From Caldilineaceae bacterium (lineage in GTDB: Bacteria > Chloroflexota > Anaerolineae > Caldilineales > Caldilineaceae): 64,000 nucleotides of DNA. The stretch is taken from NCBI GenBank assembly GCA_020433455.1, contig JAGRCP010000091.1:1-64000 (forward strand). Direction: 5' to 3'. The translations under genes were made by a program, and so were the position numbers. This document shows positions 38,644 to 46,159 of the stretch, piece by piece; the first letter of the stretch is position 1; every line of letters begins with the position of its first letter. The notes below the pieces were generated by a model. The model did no database searches. It saw only the letters and a list, made by a program, of their open reading frames with translations, and had not been told where the DNA came from.

Positions 38644-39393
38644 ATGAGCGCCTATTTTTCCATGTTGTCCTGGCGGGAGATTCTAGCCAGGATTTTTATT
38701 GATTTCGACTGTCGGGAAAACGACAGCCCCGAATGGCTGATCAACCCCGCAACCCGCCGCCGTTTGAAATTAGACCTGCTCTATCCCGATATCAACGTGG
38801 CAATCCGCTTCATCGGGCTGACGGCCAAAGGGCAGCGGCGTCAGAGTGACTGGGAGGCGCTGGAGAATGAACAGCGGGACCAGACCCGGGTGGAGCTCTG
38901 CCGCGTCAACGGTGTGCAGCTCGCGCTGGTGGATATCAACGGCGATCCGGTCAAGCAGCTTGACGGCCTCCTGCGCGTGCTGACGCGCGCTGAGCGGGTG
39001 TTGGGGGAAAGCAAGCTTCCGGCCAAGACGCGGAATGCGTTGCGCAGCCGTTTGATCGATGCCCGGGCCCGGGCCGAGGAACTCCGCGCCCTTGTCCGCA
39101 AGCAACCGGAGCAGATGATGGCCAATTTGGCCGAAAGTTGGCGCGATCGGGAGAATAGCCTTGCCGCCGATTTGCAAACCGGCAGCGCCAACGGTGCGTC
39201 CGGCGCGCCCACGGTGAACCTGGCCAAGCTCGATCCGGGCAAGCGGGTGCGTCATGCACGGTTCGGCGACGGAGTCATTACCGCAATCGCAGGCAGTGAT
39301 GACGATCAGACCATCGCCATCCTTTTTGACGCCTCGCTGGAGCGGACCTTTCTCGCGTCTCTGATTGAAGATAAGCTGGAACTGCTTCCATAG
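38644..39393 (+). CDS. Nuclease-like domain fused to a PcrA-type Tudor domain
   Basis: A 249-residue protein. Residues of about 25-100 resemble the PD-(D/E)XK/DUF559-type fold (LDLLYPDINVAIRFIG then RDQTRVELCRVNG), with Asp44 where the first catalytic acid lies. The second acidic position (the E of an IEVDG motif) is Arg55, so the nuclease may be inactive. A helical linker follows, and residues 197-249 form a clear Tudor-like SH3 barrel (LDPGKRVRHARFGDGVITAI) of the kind found at the C-terminus of PcrA/UvrD helicases, where it binds RNA polymerase. The function is unknown; a role in coupling DNA processing to transcription is an inference. Confidence 0.6.
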   Translation: MSAYFSMLSWREILARIFIDFDCRENDSPEWLINPATRRRLKLDLLYPDINVAIRFIGLTAKGQRRQSDWEALENEQRDQTRVELCRVNGVQLALVDINGDPVKQLDGLLRVLTRAERVLGESKLPAKTRNALRSRLIDARARAEELRALVRKQPEQMMANLAESWRDRENSLAADLQTGSANGASGAPTVNLAKLDPGKRVRHARFGDGVITAIAGSDDDQTIAILFDASLERTFLASLIEDKLELLP

Positions 39394-39427
39394 CGCGGGG
39401 GATGGCTTACCGTCTAGAGGGGCATGG

Positions 39428-39433
39428 TACAAT
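39428..39433 (+). promoter_or_regulatory. Possible extended -10 for the DedA-like gene
   Basis: TGG-TACAAT (39425-39433) precedes the DedA-like start by about 42 bases. No good -35 is at the standard distance. Confidence 0.3.
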
Positions 39434-39474
39434 AAGGGCCGGATCATTCTTGCTTCCGTCGCACCCGCTACGGT

Positions 39475-40083
39475 ATGTTCCCGGAATTCCTCATGCCCCA
39501 CACCGAAGCGCCGTCCGTTTTGCCCCAGAAGATCGAAGATCAGCGCGTTCCTATGCGAGCCTGGGGCAAGCTGATTGCAGGCGCCCTGGTAATTCTGCTT
39601 ATTACCGTAGCCTGTTTCTGGATCGTCATGAATCCCGAGTGGGTAGAGGCGCTGGACCACTGGGGCTATCTGGGGGCCTTCCTCATCAGCCTCATTGCCA
39701 GCGCCACGATTATCCTCCCGGCGCCGGGATTGGCCATCGTGGCCGCCATGGGCGTGGCCCTCAATCCGCTTGCCCTGAGCGTAGTTGCGGGTGCAGGCAG
39801 CGCGCTGGGTGAATTGAGCGGCTATCTGGCCGGAGCCGGCGGCCGCGCCCTGATCCCCGAACGACACCAGCCCCTCTTTGAGCGCATTCAACATTTCGCC
39901 GAAAGTTCCCACGCGCCTTTGGCCTTCTTCCTTTTGGCCGCGCTGCCCCTGCCGATTTTTGACGTCGCGGGCATGGCCGCGGGCGTCATGGGCATGCGCG
40001 TCTCCTCGTTTCTCATCTCCGTGGCGCTGGGCAAGACCGTCAAGTACCTGGGACTCATTTTGCTGGTGGATTACCTGGTGTAG
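39475..40083 (+). CDS. DedA/SNARE-associated (VTT) membrane protein
   Basis: A 202-residue membrane protein with four to five hydrophobic segments. The VTT/DedA core appears as LPAPGLAIVAAMGVALNPL, GAGSALGELSGYLAGAGG and the G-x-V-x3-V-S-x-F-x-I pattern near the end (MGMRVSSFLISVALGKTVKY). Proteins of this group move or balance phospholipids across the membrane. The N-terminal 40 residues before the first helix are longer than usual; ATG 39493 would cut six. A strong hairpin follows the stop. Confidence 0.85.
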   Translation: MFPEFLMPHTEAPSVLPQKIEDQRVPMRAWGKLIAGALVILLITVACFWIVMNPEWVEALDHWGYLGAFLISLIASATIILPAPGLAIVAAMGVALNPLALSVVAGAGSALGELSGYLAGAGGRALIPERHQPLFERIQHFAESSHAPLAFFLLAALPLPIFDVAGMAAGVMGMRVSSFLISVALGKTVKYLGLILLVDYLV

Positions 40084-40115
40084 AGGAAACCGCCTGGCCG
40101 GCCAGACGGTTTCCT
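40084..40115 (+). terminator. Palindromic hairpin after the DedA-like gene
   Basis: AGGAAACCG-C-CTGGCC pairs with GGCCAG-A-CGGTTTCCT directly after the stop, a 16-bp stem with one mismatch and no unpaired loop. Confidence 0.5.
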
Positions 40116-40412
40116 CGCCGCAATACATCACCATTCTGTCGGGTTACATTCCGGTCAGTCCGGCCAAATATCGGGAATATCGGGAGCAGTTGCGTCAAGC
40201 GCTGGCGACGAATGCCAGCGAATTGATGGGCGAAGACGCGGAGGAAGTCCCCCCATGTCACGCCTGATATGTCCACAGATGACGCGCTGCGCATCATGCT
40301 CGACCCGGAGAATTTCATGCTGCCGGTGGTAGAAAACGGCAAGGTGGTGGGCGTGATCACCCGCACGGATATGGTGCGGTTGATTGAACGGCTGGAGACG
40401 CAGAACGACTGA
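40112..40412 (+). pseudogene. CBS-domain protein remnant, frameshifted
   Basis: An open stretch encodes SGYIPVSPAKYREYREQLRQ and ELMGEDAEEVP, which look like the linker of a CBS-domain protein. In the next frame from 40254 it continues as VTPDMSTDDALRIMLDPENF, MLPVVENGKVVGVITRTDM and so on to a TGA at 40410-40412, a classic C-terminal CBS motif. The switch falls in a run of six Cs (40249-40254), and deleting one C restores a single frame. No credible start codon is present, so the 5' part, normally another CBS domain, is missing. Either decay or a sequencing error in the homopolymer explains the shift; the missing 5' end favours decay. Confidence 0.7.
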
Positions 40413-40436
40413 TCGGTTATCCGATAGAAAGTGCGC

Positions 40437-40474
40437 AAACAAAAGAGCCCCGATAGGTCGGGGCTCTTTTGTTT
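40437..40474 (+). terminator. Rho-independent terminator
   Basis: AAACAAAAGAGCCCCGA pairs perfectly with TCGGGGCTCTTTTGTTT around a TAGG loop (17 bp including the flanking A/T), with a T-rich 3' arm. It ends the pseudogene region and would also stop transcription from the convergent gene. Confidence 0.9.
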
Positions 40475-40537
40475 GCCTTTTAGATGTCTTGTCCTGAACG
40501 GTGAGAAGTCGGCAACCTATTCACCGTTGTCTGCGCT

Positions 40538-43141
40538 TTATTCCCCGAAGGGCGCCTTGGTAAGATTGCATTGTTGATTCGTTGGCGTAATGCCCTGCGC
40601 CTGCGCCGCTTCCACAGTCATGATGTCCTTAACATCATTGATATCTGTTAGCACACTCATATCATCGGCTGGGCACAACGTATACATATATCTGTTTCCA
40701 CCCCGCATATAGAGCCGAAAATAGCTGAAGGAGTTGTCCTGTGTGCGAATGACGTACTGTTTGCCGACCTCAAGTTTTAGTTGATCTGTATTCTCCTTTG
40801 TGGTCGCTGTAGGCGACTCTGTCGTAGCAGGAGACTCGACAGAAGCGTCCTGGACACAGCGAACAGAGAAGCCGTAACGCAAACCGGCAATACCGCCGGC
40901 TCCGGCGTCACTTTCATGAATGAACAACAGTGATTCTCTCGATTCGTTAACAGGGGTAGAGCTCCAGAAATAGGCGAATTTGCCAAAATCATAAGAATCA
41001 GGTCCATCACCTCCCTGGCCGCCGGCGGGTCGCGCATTCCACCCGCTCGTGTTGGTTGCTTTGTTGCCTGTCCCCCAGAAAGCCGGATCGCTCAACTTGA
41101 GATGAGCGTCAGCGCCCTGGCTGTCCAGAAGAGCCTGGAAATCCGCCTGAGAGGGAACACGCCAACCGCTGGGGCAAATGTTGCAGGAAGATTGTTTGAC
41201 TGCATAGGCATTGTAGAGCGCGCCATACTCTTGTTGTGCTTTCGAATCGTCCCCAACATCGCTACTCCATGTATAAGCTGCGCCTTCCTGCGTCACCCAT
41301 TGCGCCTTATCGCTAATAAACGGAATACTGACTTGTTTGGATGGATCCGAATTGTCGCTACAAGTTGTTGTACGCAGATTCTCCGCCATCCAGAGTTGCT
41401 GGTCGACTTGAACTGTCTGATAGACATTCCCGTCTGAATCACTAACGGTGCCAGGCTTTGTCTCGCTCTGCGCTTTGGTCGATGTGGAAGTCGGTGCAGC
41501 TGTAGGCTTGGGTTTCGCAGCCTCGCCGGGATTTTTACATTCGACATCTCTCACGGCCACCGCAATAAAGTACCATTTCCCGTTTGCCGTGGCCGCGCCG
41601 TAGCCGACCTCGGGATAGCAACCATCGACATTGAACCAGGGGCGGAAGTGGCTATCGCTGACCATCCAGGAATTCGGGGAATTACCTAACGCCCCCCCGC
41701 TGGCCGCCTCTACTGCGTTCCCGGGAGCGTCGAAGAATTTGAGGCGATCTTCCATGTTGAGAAGGTTTACGCTCTTACCGCTCTTGGGATCCCTAAAGGC
41801 AGTTGGGCCTTCATGGCTTACTTTGTCAACAGATGCAAGATATTCCGCCTGAAGTTGCGCCGCTTGGTTGAGCTTGTCATTCAAAACGTGATCGGCAAAG
41901 TAGGGCGGCGTCTCACTTTGTCTGTAGACCTTTTCCGTTTGGGTACAGTTATAGGGTTTTTTCCCATCTTGATCAGTTTTTACGGTGTCCTGGCTCAGAT
42001 CGAGAGCGCAGGTCGCGTCATTCTCCTTGCGAAAATCCGGGTCATGACGTCCGGCATTCCCGTATGCCAACATCTGCTCCCGGAAGGCATCCAGATTCGC
42101 GGGCGCCTGCACTTTGGGATAATATTGGCCCGCCTTTGTCTGTTGGCCCAGCTCAACCATCCTGGCTTTAGCCAGCATTGTGTCGGGGATTGGCACCTGC
42201 AGGGTGGGCTCTGTTGCGTTGGGCGAGACGAGGATGACCATGTCGACGCTTTGCCATTCGCCCGTCTTTGGTACGGGCAGTTGTTTGGCAAGCGGTTTCC
42301 CGACGGCGCTGTTCAGATTCCCGTCGATCCACAACATGTCATTTGTTCCCGATTTGCGTTTGAGTGCAACCTGGCCTTTGTCGAATTGCGGCTTGTCGTA
42401 GGTGATCTTGGCTTCTACAAAGGAATACTCTGTCCCGTCCACGGTCTGGTTTGGAAATTGACGGGGAGCTTTGTCTACATCGTACTTTTTGGGGTCCGCT
42501 GCCATAATCGCTTCGGCAAAAGTAGCCGGAAGAGGCGTGTCAAAGACATATTCGGTTCCATCCATGCGGCCCAGCCAATATCGCTGCTGATTACCGAAGA
42601 GCGACAGACGGATGGTAGGCGTCTCATCGCCCGAGGAGATAAGAACGAGCAGGTTGGCTCTTTTCCAGGCGCTGCCCGGCGACATTGGGGTCGCCTGAGC
42701 CTTTACTGCTTTGGCGACAACAGGCCACTCGGCGCTCTTTGCGTCCATCGTGAACCATTTAGCGCCCAGCGTCCCGTCGATCACATATGAAATACTGCCT
42801 TTGTCGATTGCATCTTTATCCCAGCTTACTTCAGTCGTTACAAAGGAATAGGTCTTTCCGTCGATGGTCTGAGTCGAAGGTTTCGGAAGACTCTTCTGTG
42901 CCGCATACTCCGAGCCGTCGGCGGTAAGCATGGCCGCAAAATCGCTCGGCAAGAGAGTATCAAACAGATACTCTGTACCTGTTTCGTCCAGGCGGCCGAG
43001 CCAATATGTCTGTTGAGATTGTGCAAAGGCCGGCATCCCCCCGATCACAAGTAACGTTAGGATTAACAGCATCGCAAAGAGCTGTATAATCCCTTTTTGA
43101 CGATTCCGTCGTTGACTCAATACGCACTGCCCGATTTGCAT
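40538..43141 (-). CDS. Secreted protein with CAP-like and FISUMP domains
   Basis: An 867-residue exported protein; AAAGGG lies 8 bases before ATG 43141. A signal peptide ends near residue 40 (GGMPAFA-QSQQ). Two internal repeats of about 140 residues follow (YWLGRLDETGTEYLFDTLLP and YWLGRMDGTEYVFDTPLP). Then comes a CAP/SCP-like helical segment at about 410-545 (LNDKLNQAAQLQAEYLA). A Thr/Ser/Lys-rich linker leads to a Fib_succ_major/FISUMP domain at about 560-775 with GNVYQTVQVDQQLWMAENLR, GALYNAYAV, CPSGWRVPSQADFQALLD and SVRCVQD. The last 90 residues show no known domain. It is divergent from the metalloprotease gene with a 292-base control region between. Confidence 0.8.
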   Translation of the reverse strand: MQIGQCVLSQRRNRQKGIIQLFAMLLILTLLVIGGMPAFAQSQQTYWLGRLDETGTEYLFDTLLPSDFAAMLTADGSEYAAQKSLPKPSTQTIDGKTYSFVTTEVSWDKDAIDKGSISYVIDGTLGAKWFTMDAKSAEWPVVAKAVKAQATPMSPGSAWKRANLLVLISSGDETPTIRLSLFGNQQRYWLGRMDGTEYVFDTPLPATFAEAIMAADPKKYDVDKAPRQFPNQTVDGTEYSFVEAKITYDKPQFDKGQVALKRKSGTNDMLWIDGNLNSAVGKPLAKQLPVPKTGEWQSVDMVILVSPNATEPTLQVPIPDTMLAKARMVELGQQTKAGQYYPKVQAPANLDAFREQMLAYGNAGRHDPDFRKENDATCALDLSQDTVKTDQDGKKPYNCTQTEKVYRQSETPPYFADHVLNDKLNQAAQLQAEYLASVDKVSHEGPTAFRDPKSGKSVNLLNMEDRLKFFDAPGNAVEAASGGALGNSPNSWMVSDSHFRPWFNVDGCYPEVGYGAATANGKWYFIAVAVRDVECKNPGEAAKPKPTAAPTSTSTKAQSETKPGTVSDSDGNVYQTVQVDQQLWMAENLRTTTCSDNSDPSKQVSIPFISDKAQWVTQEGAAYTWSSDVGDDSKAQQEYGALYNAYAVKQSSCNICPSGWRVPSQADFQALLDSQGADAHLKLSDPAFWGTGNKATNTSGWNARPAGGQGGDGPDSYDFGKFAYFWSSTPVNESRESLLFIHESDAGAGGIAGLRYGFSVRCVQDASVESPATTESPTATTKENTDQLKLEVGKQYVIRTQDNSFSYFRLYMRGGNRYMYTLCPADDMSVLTDINDVKDIMTVEAAQAQGITPTNQQCNLTKAPFGE

Positions 43142-43433
43142 GGAAGTTCCCTTTCTACTCTAGAAAAAATTGGTGTATGTCCCTCCATAGTCGCTGGTTT
43201 ATTTGCAATGTATCTCTCATGCTTGTTCGACGCAGACGACTACCAAAGTGATTCCGACACTATACAAAAACAAGCGCTTCCAAAACGCTTCCAAGCTGGA
43301 TAAGACGGATAGTTATATTGAACCCATCTGCCCTATAATCTGGAAGCGAACGATTTGCGGCGGAAAAATGGGGCGCGGCGAAGCGCCTGCCATGCAGCAG
43401 CACCTCAACACAGGCAGCGGAATCCAGGGGAAA
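43142..43433 (+). other. 292-base control region between two divergent secreted/protease genes
   Basis: AT-rich with a TATAAT at 43334-43339 and CGCTTCCAA direct repeats at 43275-43294; an inverted copy TGGAAGCG lies at 43341-43348. No protein-coding gene is supported here, although the following frame is open across part of it. Confidence 0.65.
43275..43348 (+). promoter_or_regulatory. Direct repeat operator candidate (CGCTTCCAA x2 and an inverted copy)
   Basis: CGCTTCCAA at 43275-43283 and again at 43286-43294, start-to-start 11 bases, and TGGAAGCG (its complement) at 43341-43348 next to the TATAAT at 43334. SARP/AfsR-type activators bind direct repeats spaced one helical turn apart, and two such regulators are encoded 3-9 kb away. 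Confidence 0.55.
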
Positions 43434-46121
43434 ATGATGGCGGACATAGAAAGCGGCGATCAGCAGAGCACGAAGGACTTAACCTCTATTCTCATCGGCT
43501 CGATCATCCGTATAGAGAGCGGCGCGCCCCAGGGCGGCTATCTCAGCCTCCTGAAAACGGTGGCGGACGAACCCCGCATCTCAATGTATGCGGATCCCGA
43601 CGTGCTGGCGTTTGTGGCGACATACGCGAAAAACGATCGCGCCGACGGCTCCGGGAGTTGGCAGATTCTCTCTGCCGATGGGGCAAAGCAGATTGGCGAA
43701 CGGCTCGCCTTCGGGGATAGGATTCACCTGCTCAACATGGGTCCGACCGCCGGGTATCTGGATAGCTTTGAGTGGGTTGATCGGCTGGAGCCCTTCAAAG
43801 AGTACCCCATGCAGATTGGCGTCTTTACCAGCGAAGCAAGGCGGGGCAGGAGCATATCCGGCACGTGGACGGTGACGGGCGAAGAAGCGGGAACGTTCAT
43901 TGCAGCAGGCGATCGCATCGAGCTGGAGAACGGATATCCCGGCGCGGGTAAGCTCTATGCGTATGGAGACGTGACCGGCCATCCGCTCTTCACAACCCGA
44001 TATGAAGGATTCCGCCGCTTTGTCTTCACCGGACCGAAGCCGGGCGCAAAGATCGACGACGCAGATCAAATTGCCTCCCCCAACTGGACGGTTACATTAG
44101 CCGACCGCTCGCTCCATCTGTACGATATCTACCACCAGATCAGCAGCCCAGGCGGCGATCCGGAAACAGCGCGCTACGATCGGGGCTTCTTCAAAATCGG
44201 TTTTGATGACGGACCGGAGATGCAAATCGTTGCACTGGATCTCTCCTCGTCCGATCAGGGGGAAACGCTCTCCGGCACGGTCCGTTTTGAGGGGCGGGGA
44301 GAGGAGCCGCTGATTGCCAAACACGGCAATGAGAACGTCTATGATATCTATCTGCAGCCGAAAGACATTCCCATTGATGAGAGCAAGAAGCGGAACGGCC
44401 AGTGGCAACTCGGCGTCCGCAAACATCAGCGCGTCACATCGCTGGCGGTGAGCATCAGCGCGCAGGGCGAACTTTCCGGCACGATCGCCTATATCGGTGA
44501 AGAGCCTGTCATCATTCAAGGTCTGCGGGGAGTTGTCACGCCGAATAACCTTGATCTCTATCGGTCCGGCAAACGCGCGCCGGAATGGGTCACAGAGCGA
44601 ATCTACAGGGTGGAACTTGAGATTGTCGAGACCTACAAGGAGCTATTCACCGCTGTCGCGGGGATGACCGACAGCGACATCGATGACGTTTTGAGCCAAT
44701 CTTTGAATCAACCGGCTGACACGGAGGTCCCGGACGGCGAAAGCGTTACAGGCGCTTCAACGCTGCTTGACCGTGAATTTCAGGTCCAACAACTGTTGAA
44801 TCTCTACACGCTCAGCCGACAGTTGAGCGCCTTCTTCCGCTATACCCTGATTCCCCTGATGGAGCAATCGCTGGAAGATCACCGCGCAAATTCCGCCGGG
44901 ACGCTTGCGCCCATCCAGCTCTTCCGCCAATGCTTTCAACATGTTGCGACCGATCATGCGATCATCCGCCAGGCAACGATTCAGCGTCAATGGAACGCCG
45001 CTGAGGATGGAGTTAACCTGAGCGCGGCGGAGCTTCTGAAGACGGATAAGCTGGCCGTCAAAGCCGTTATGCCTTTTCGCAAACTGCTGGCGAACGATGC
45101 CGACGGCGGTGACGCCCCGGCTGTGATCACCTACCAGAGCGAGAATACCTATATCCACCTCACGCCCTACGCAAAACAGTTTATCCTGATCGGCGTCAGC
45201 TACGATCGGGTTCCGCCGGCGGCCGTCGCCTTTGCGCATAAAACCCTCCTCGGCAAAGACTTTTACGCCTATGAAATCATGGCCATTCCCCATGAGGCAG
45301 GCCACTATATCTACCAGCACGGAAAACGCAACGGTCAGGGATTTCCCGAGTTGAGCAGGCAATTCCAGGGGAATCCCTACTATCACTGGTGCGAAGAAAT
45401 CTTTGCCGATGTCTATGGCTGTGTCGTGGCCGGACCGCTTGCCGCAATCAGCATGCAGGCGATGCTCATGTCCATCGATCGGGACCGGGCGTGGCAAGAT
45501 GACGAACAGCATCCCACGCCGGTTCTGCGTATCTATCTCTTTGCGGAAATTTTGCGCGTCCTCAATGAATTGATGCCCGATCGCTATGCTTTCAAAGACG
45601 GGGCGGACAAGATCGATGTCACCGATCAGCTCGACCGGGATTGGACCGAAATCCTGCGGGTATGGCGATATGATCCCATGAACAACGAGCGGGAAGAAGA
45701 CGAACTGTCCGAACGTCCCCAACGCGTCTTCATGCATGACGGCGCTGATTTATCGCTGGATACAATTGTCAACGTAGAAAGGGTAATGCAGGCGATTCGG
45801 CCGATGATCGTCACCTTCGCTAAATGGTTGCTGGACACGGCTGATTTCGGCGATCAGGAAGACGAGGCGCAACGTTCTGAGGAGAGGCTTTCCCTGAAAA
45901 TTCCCTGGACCCGGCTGAATCGGACGACAACTGCGCCCTATAACGATGTGATGGCGGCGATGACCGATCGGGATTTCGCCCGCAAGCGGGCGCCCGGTCA
46001 ACTCGTACGCGGGCCAAAAAACAATGCACCGTCGGCCGCTCAATCGAGCGCTGATGATCGGTTACGACAATATCTACAGGAGTGGGATGACAGCGGTCCC
46101 CACGGGTGGGGCGGACATTGA
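43434..46121 (+). CDS. Gluzincin-like metalloprotease-domain protein
   Basis: About 895 residues from ATG 43434 (preceded by AGGGGAAA; ATGs at 43368 and 43392 are alternatives). The first 450 residues are beta-rich with repeated segments (IRIESGAPQGGYL, GDRIHLLNMGPTAGYL, GDRIELENGYPGAGKLY) that resemble a modular binding scaffold. The protease core holds His620-Glu-Ala-Gly-His624 (IPHEAGHYIYQHG) followed by Glu655-Ile-Phe-Ala-Asp659 (CEEIFADVYG), which is the HExxH then ExxxD layout of gluzincins. No signal peptide is visible. It is divergent from the CAP/FISUMP gene and next to the BTAD regulators. The target and whether it is exported are unknown. Confidence 0.7.
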   Translation: MMADIESGDQQSTKDLTSILIGSIIRIESGAPQGGYLSLLKTVADEPRISMYADPDVLAFVATYAKNDRADGSGSWQILSADGAKQIGERLAFGDRIHLLNMGPTAGYLDSFEWVDRLEPFKEYPMQIGVFTSEARRGRSISGTWTVTGEEAGTFIAAGDRIELENGYPGAGKLYAYGDVTGHPLFTTRYEGFRRFVFTGPKPGAKIDDADQIASPNWTVTLADRSLHLYDIYHQISSPGGDPETARYDRGFFKIGFDDGPEMQIVALDLSSSDQGETLSGTVRFEGRGEEPLIAKHGNENVYDIYLQPKDIPIDESKKRNGQWQLGVRKHQRVTSLAVSISAQGELSGTIAYIGEEPVIIQGLRGVVTPNNLDLYRSGKRAPEWVTERIYRVELEIVETYKELFTAVAGMTDSDIDDVLSQSLNQPADTEVPDGESVTGASTLLDREFQVQQLLNLYTLSRQLSAFFRYTLIPLMEQSLEDHRANSAGTLAPIQLFRQCFQHVATDHAIIRQATIQRQWNAAEDGVNLSAAELLKTDKLAVKAVMPFRKLLANDADGGDAPAVITYQSENTYIHLTPYAKQFILIGVSYDRVPPAAVAFAHKTLLGKDFYAYEIMAIPHEAGHYIYQHGKRNGQGFPELSRQFQGNPYYHWCEEIFADVYGCVVAGPLAAISMQAMLMSIDRDRAWQDDEQHPTPVLRIYLFAEILRVLNELMPDRYAFKDGADKIDVTDQLDRDWTEILRVWRYDPMNNEREEDELSERPQRVFMHDGADLSLDTIVNVERVMQAIRPMIVTFAKWLLDTADFGDQEDEAQRSEERLSLKIPWTRLNRTTTAPYNDVMAAMTDRDFARKRAPGQLVRGPKNNAPSAAQSSADDRLRQYLQEWDDSGPHGWGGH

Positions 46122-46159
46122 GACAAAAGGCTTGTTACATTCTTAATTCAGATCGGGAT

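Noticed and set aside
38770-40134. A 454-residue minus-strand frame
   Set aside because: It lies opposite two genes with supported domains (Tudor fusion and DedA) and is rich in Gly/Arg/Gln typical of an antisense frame.
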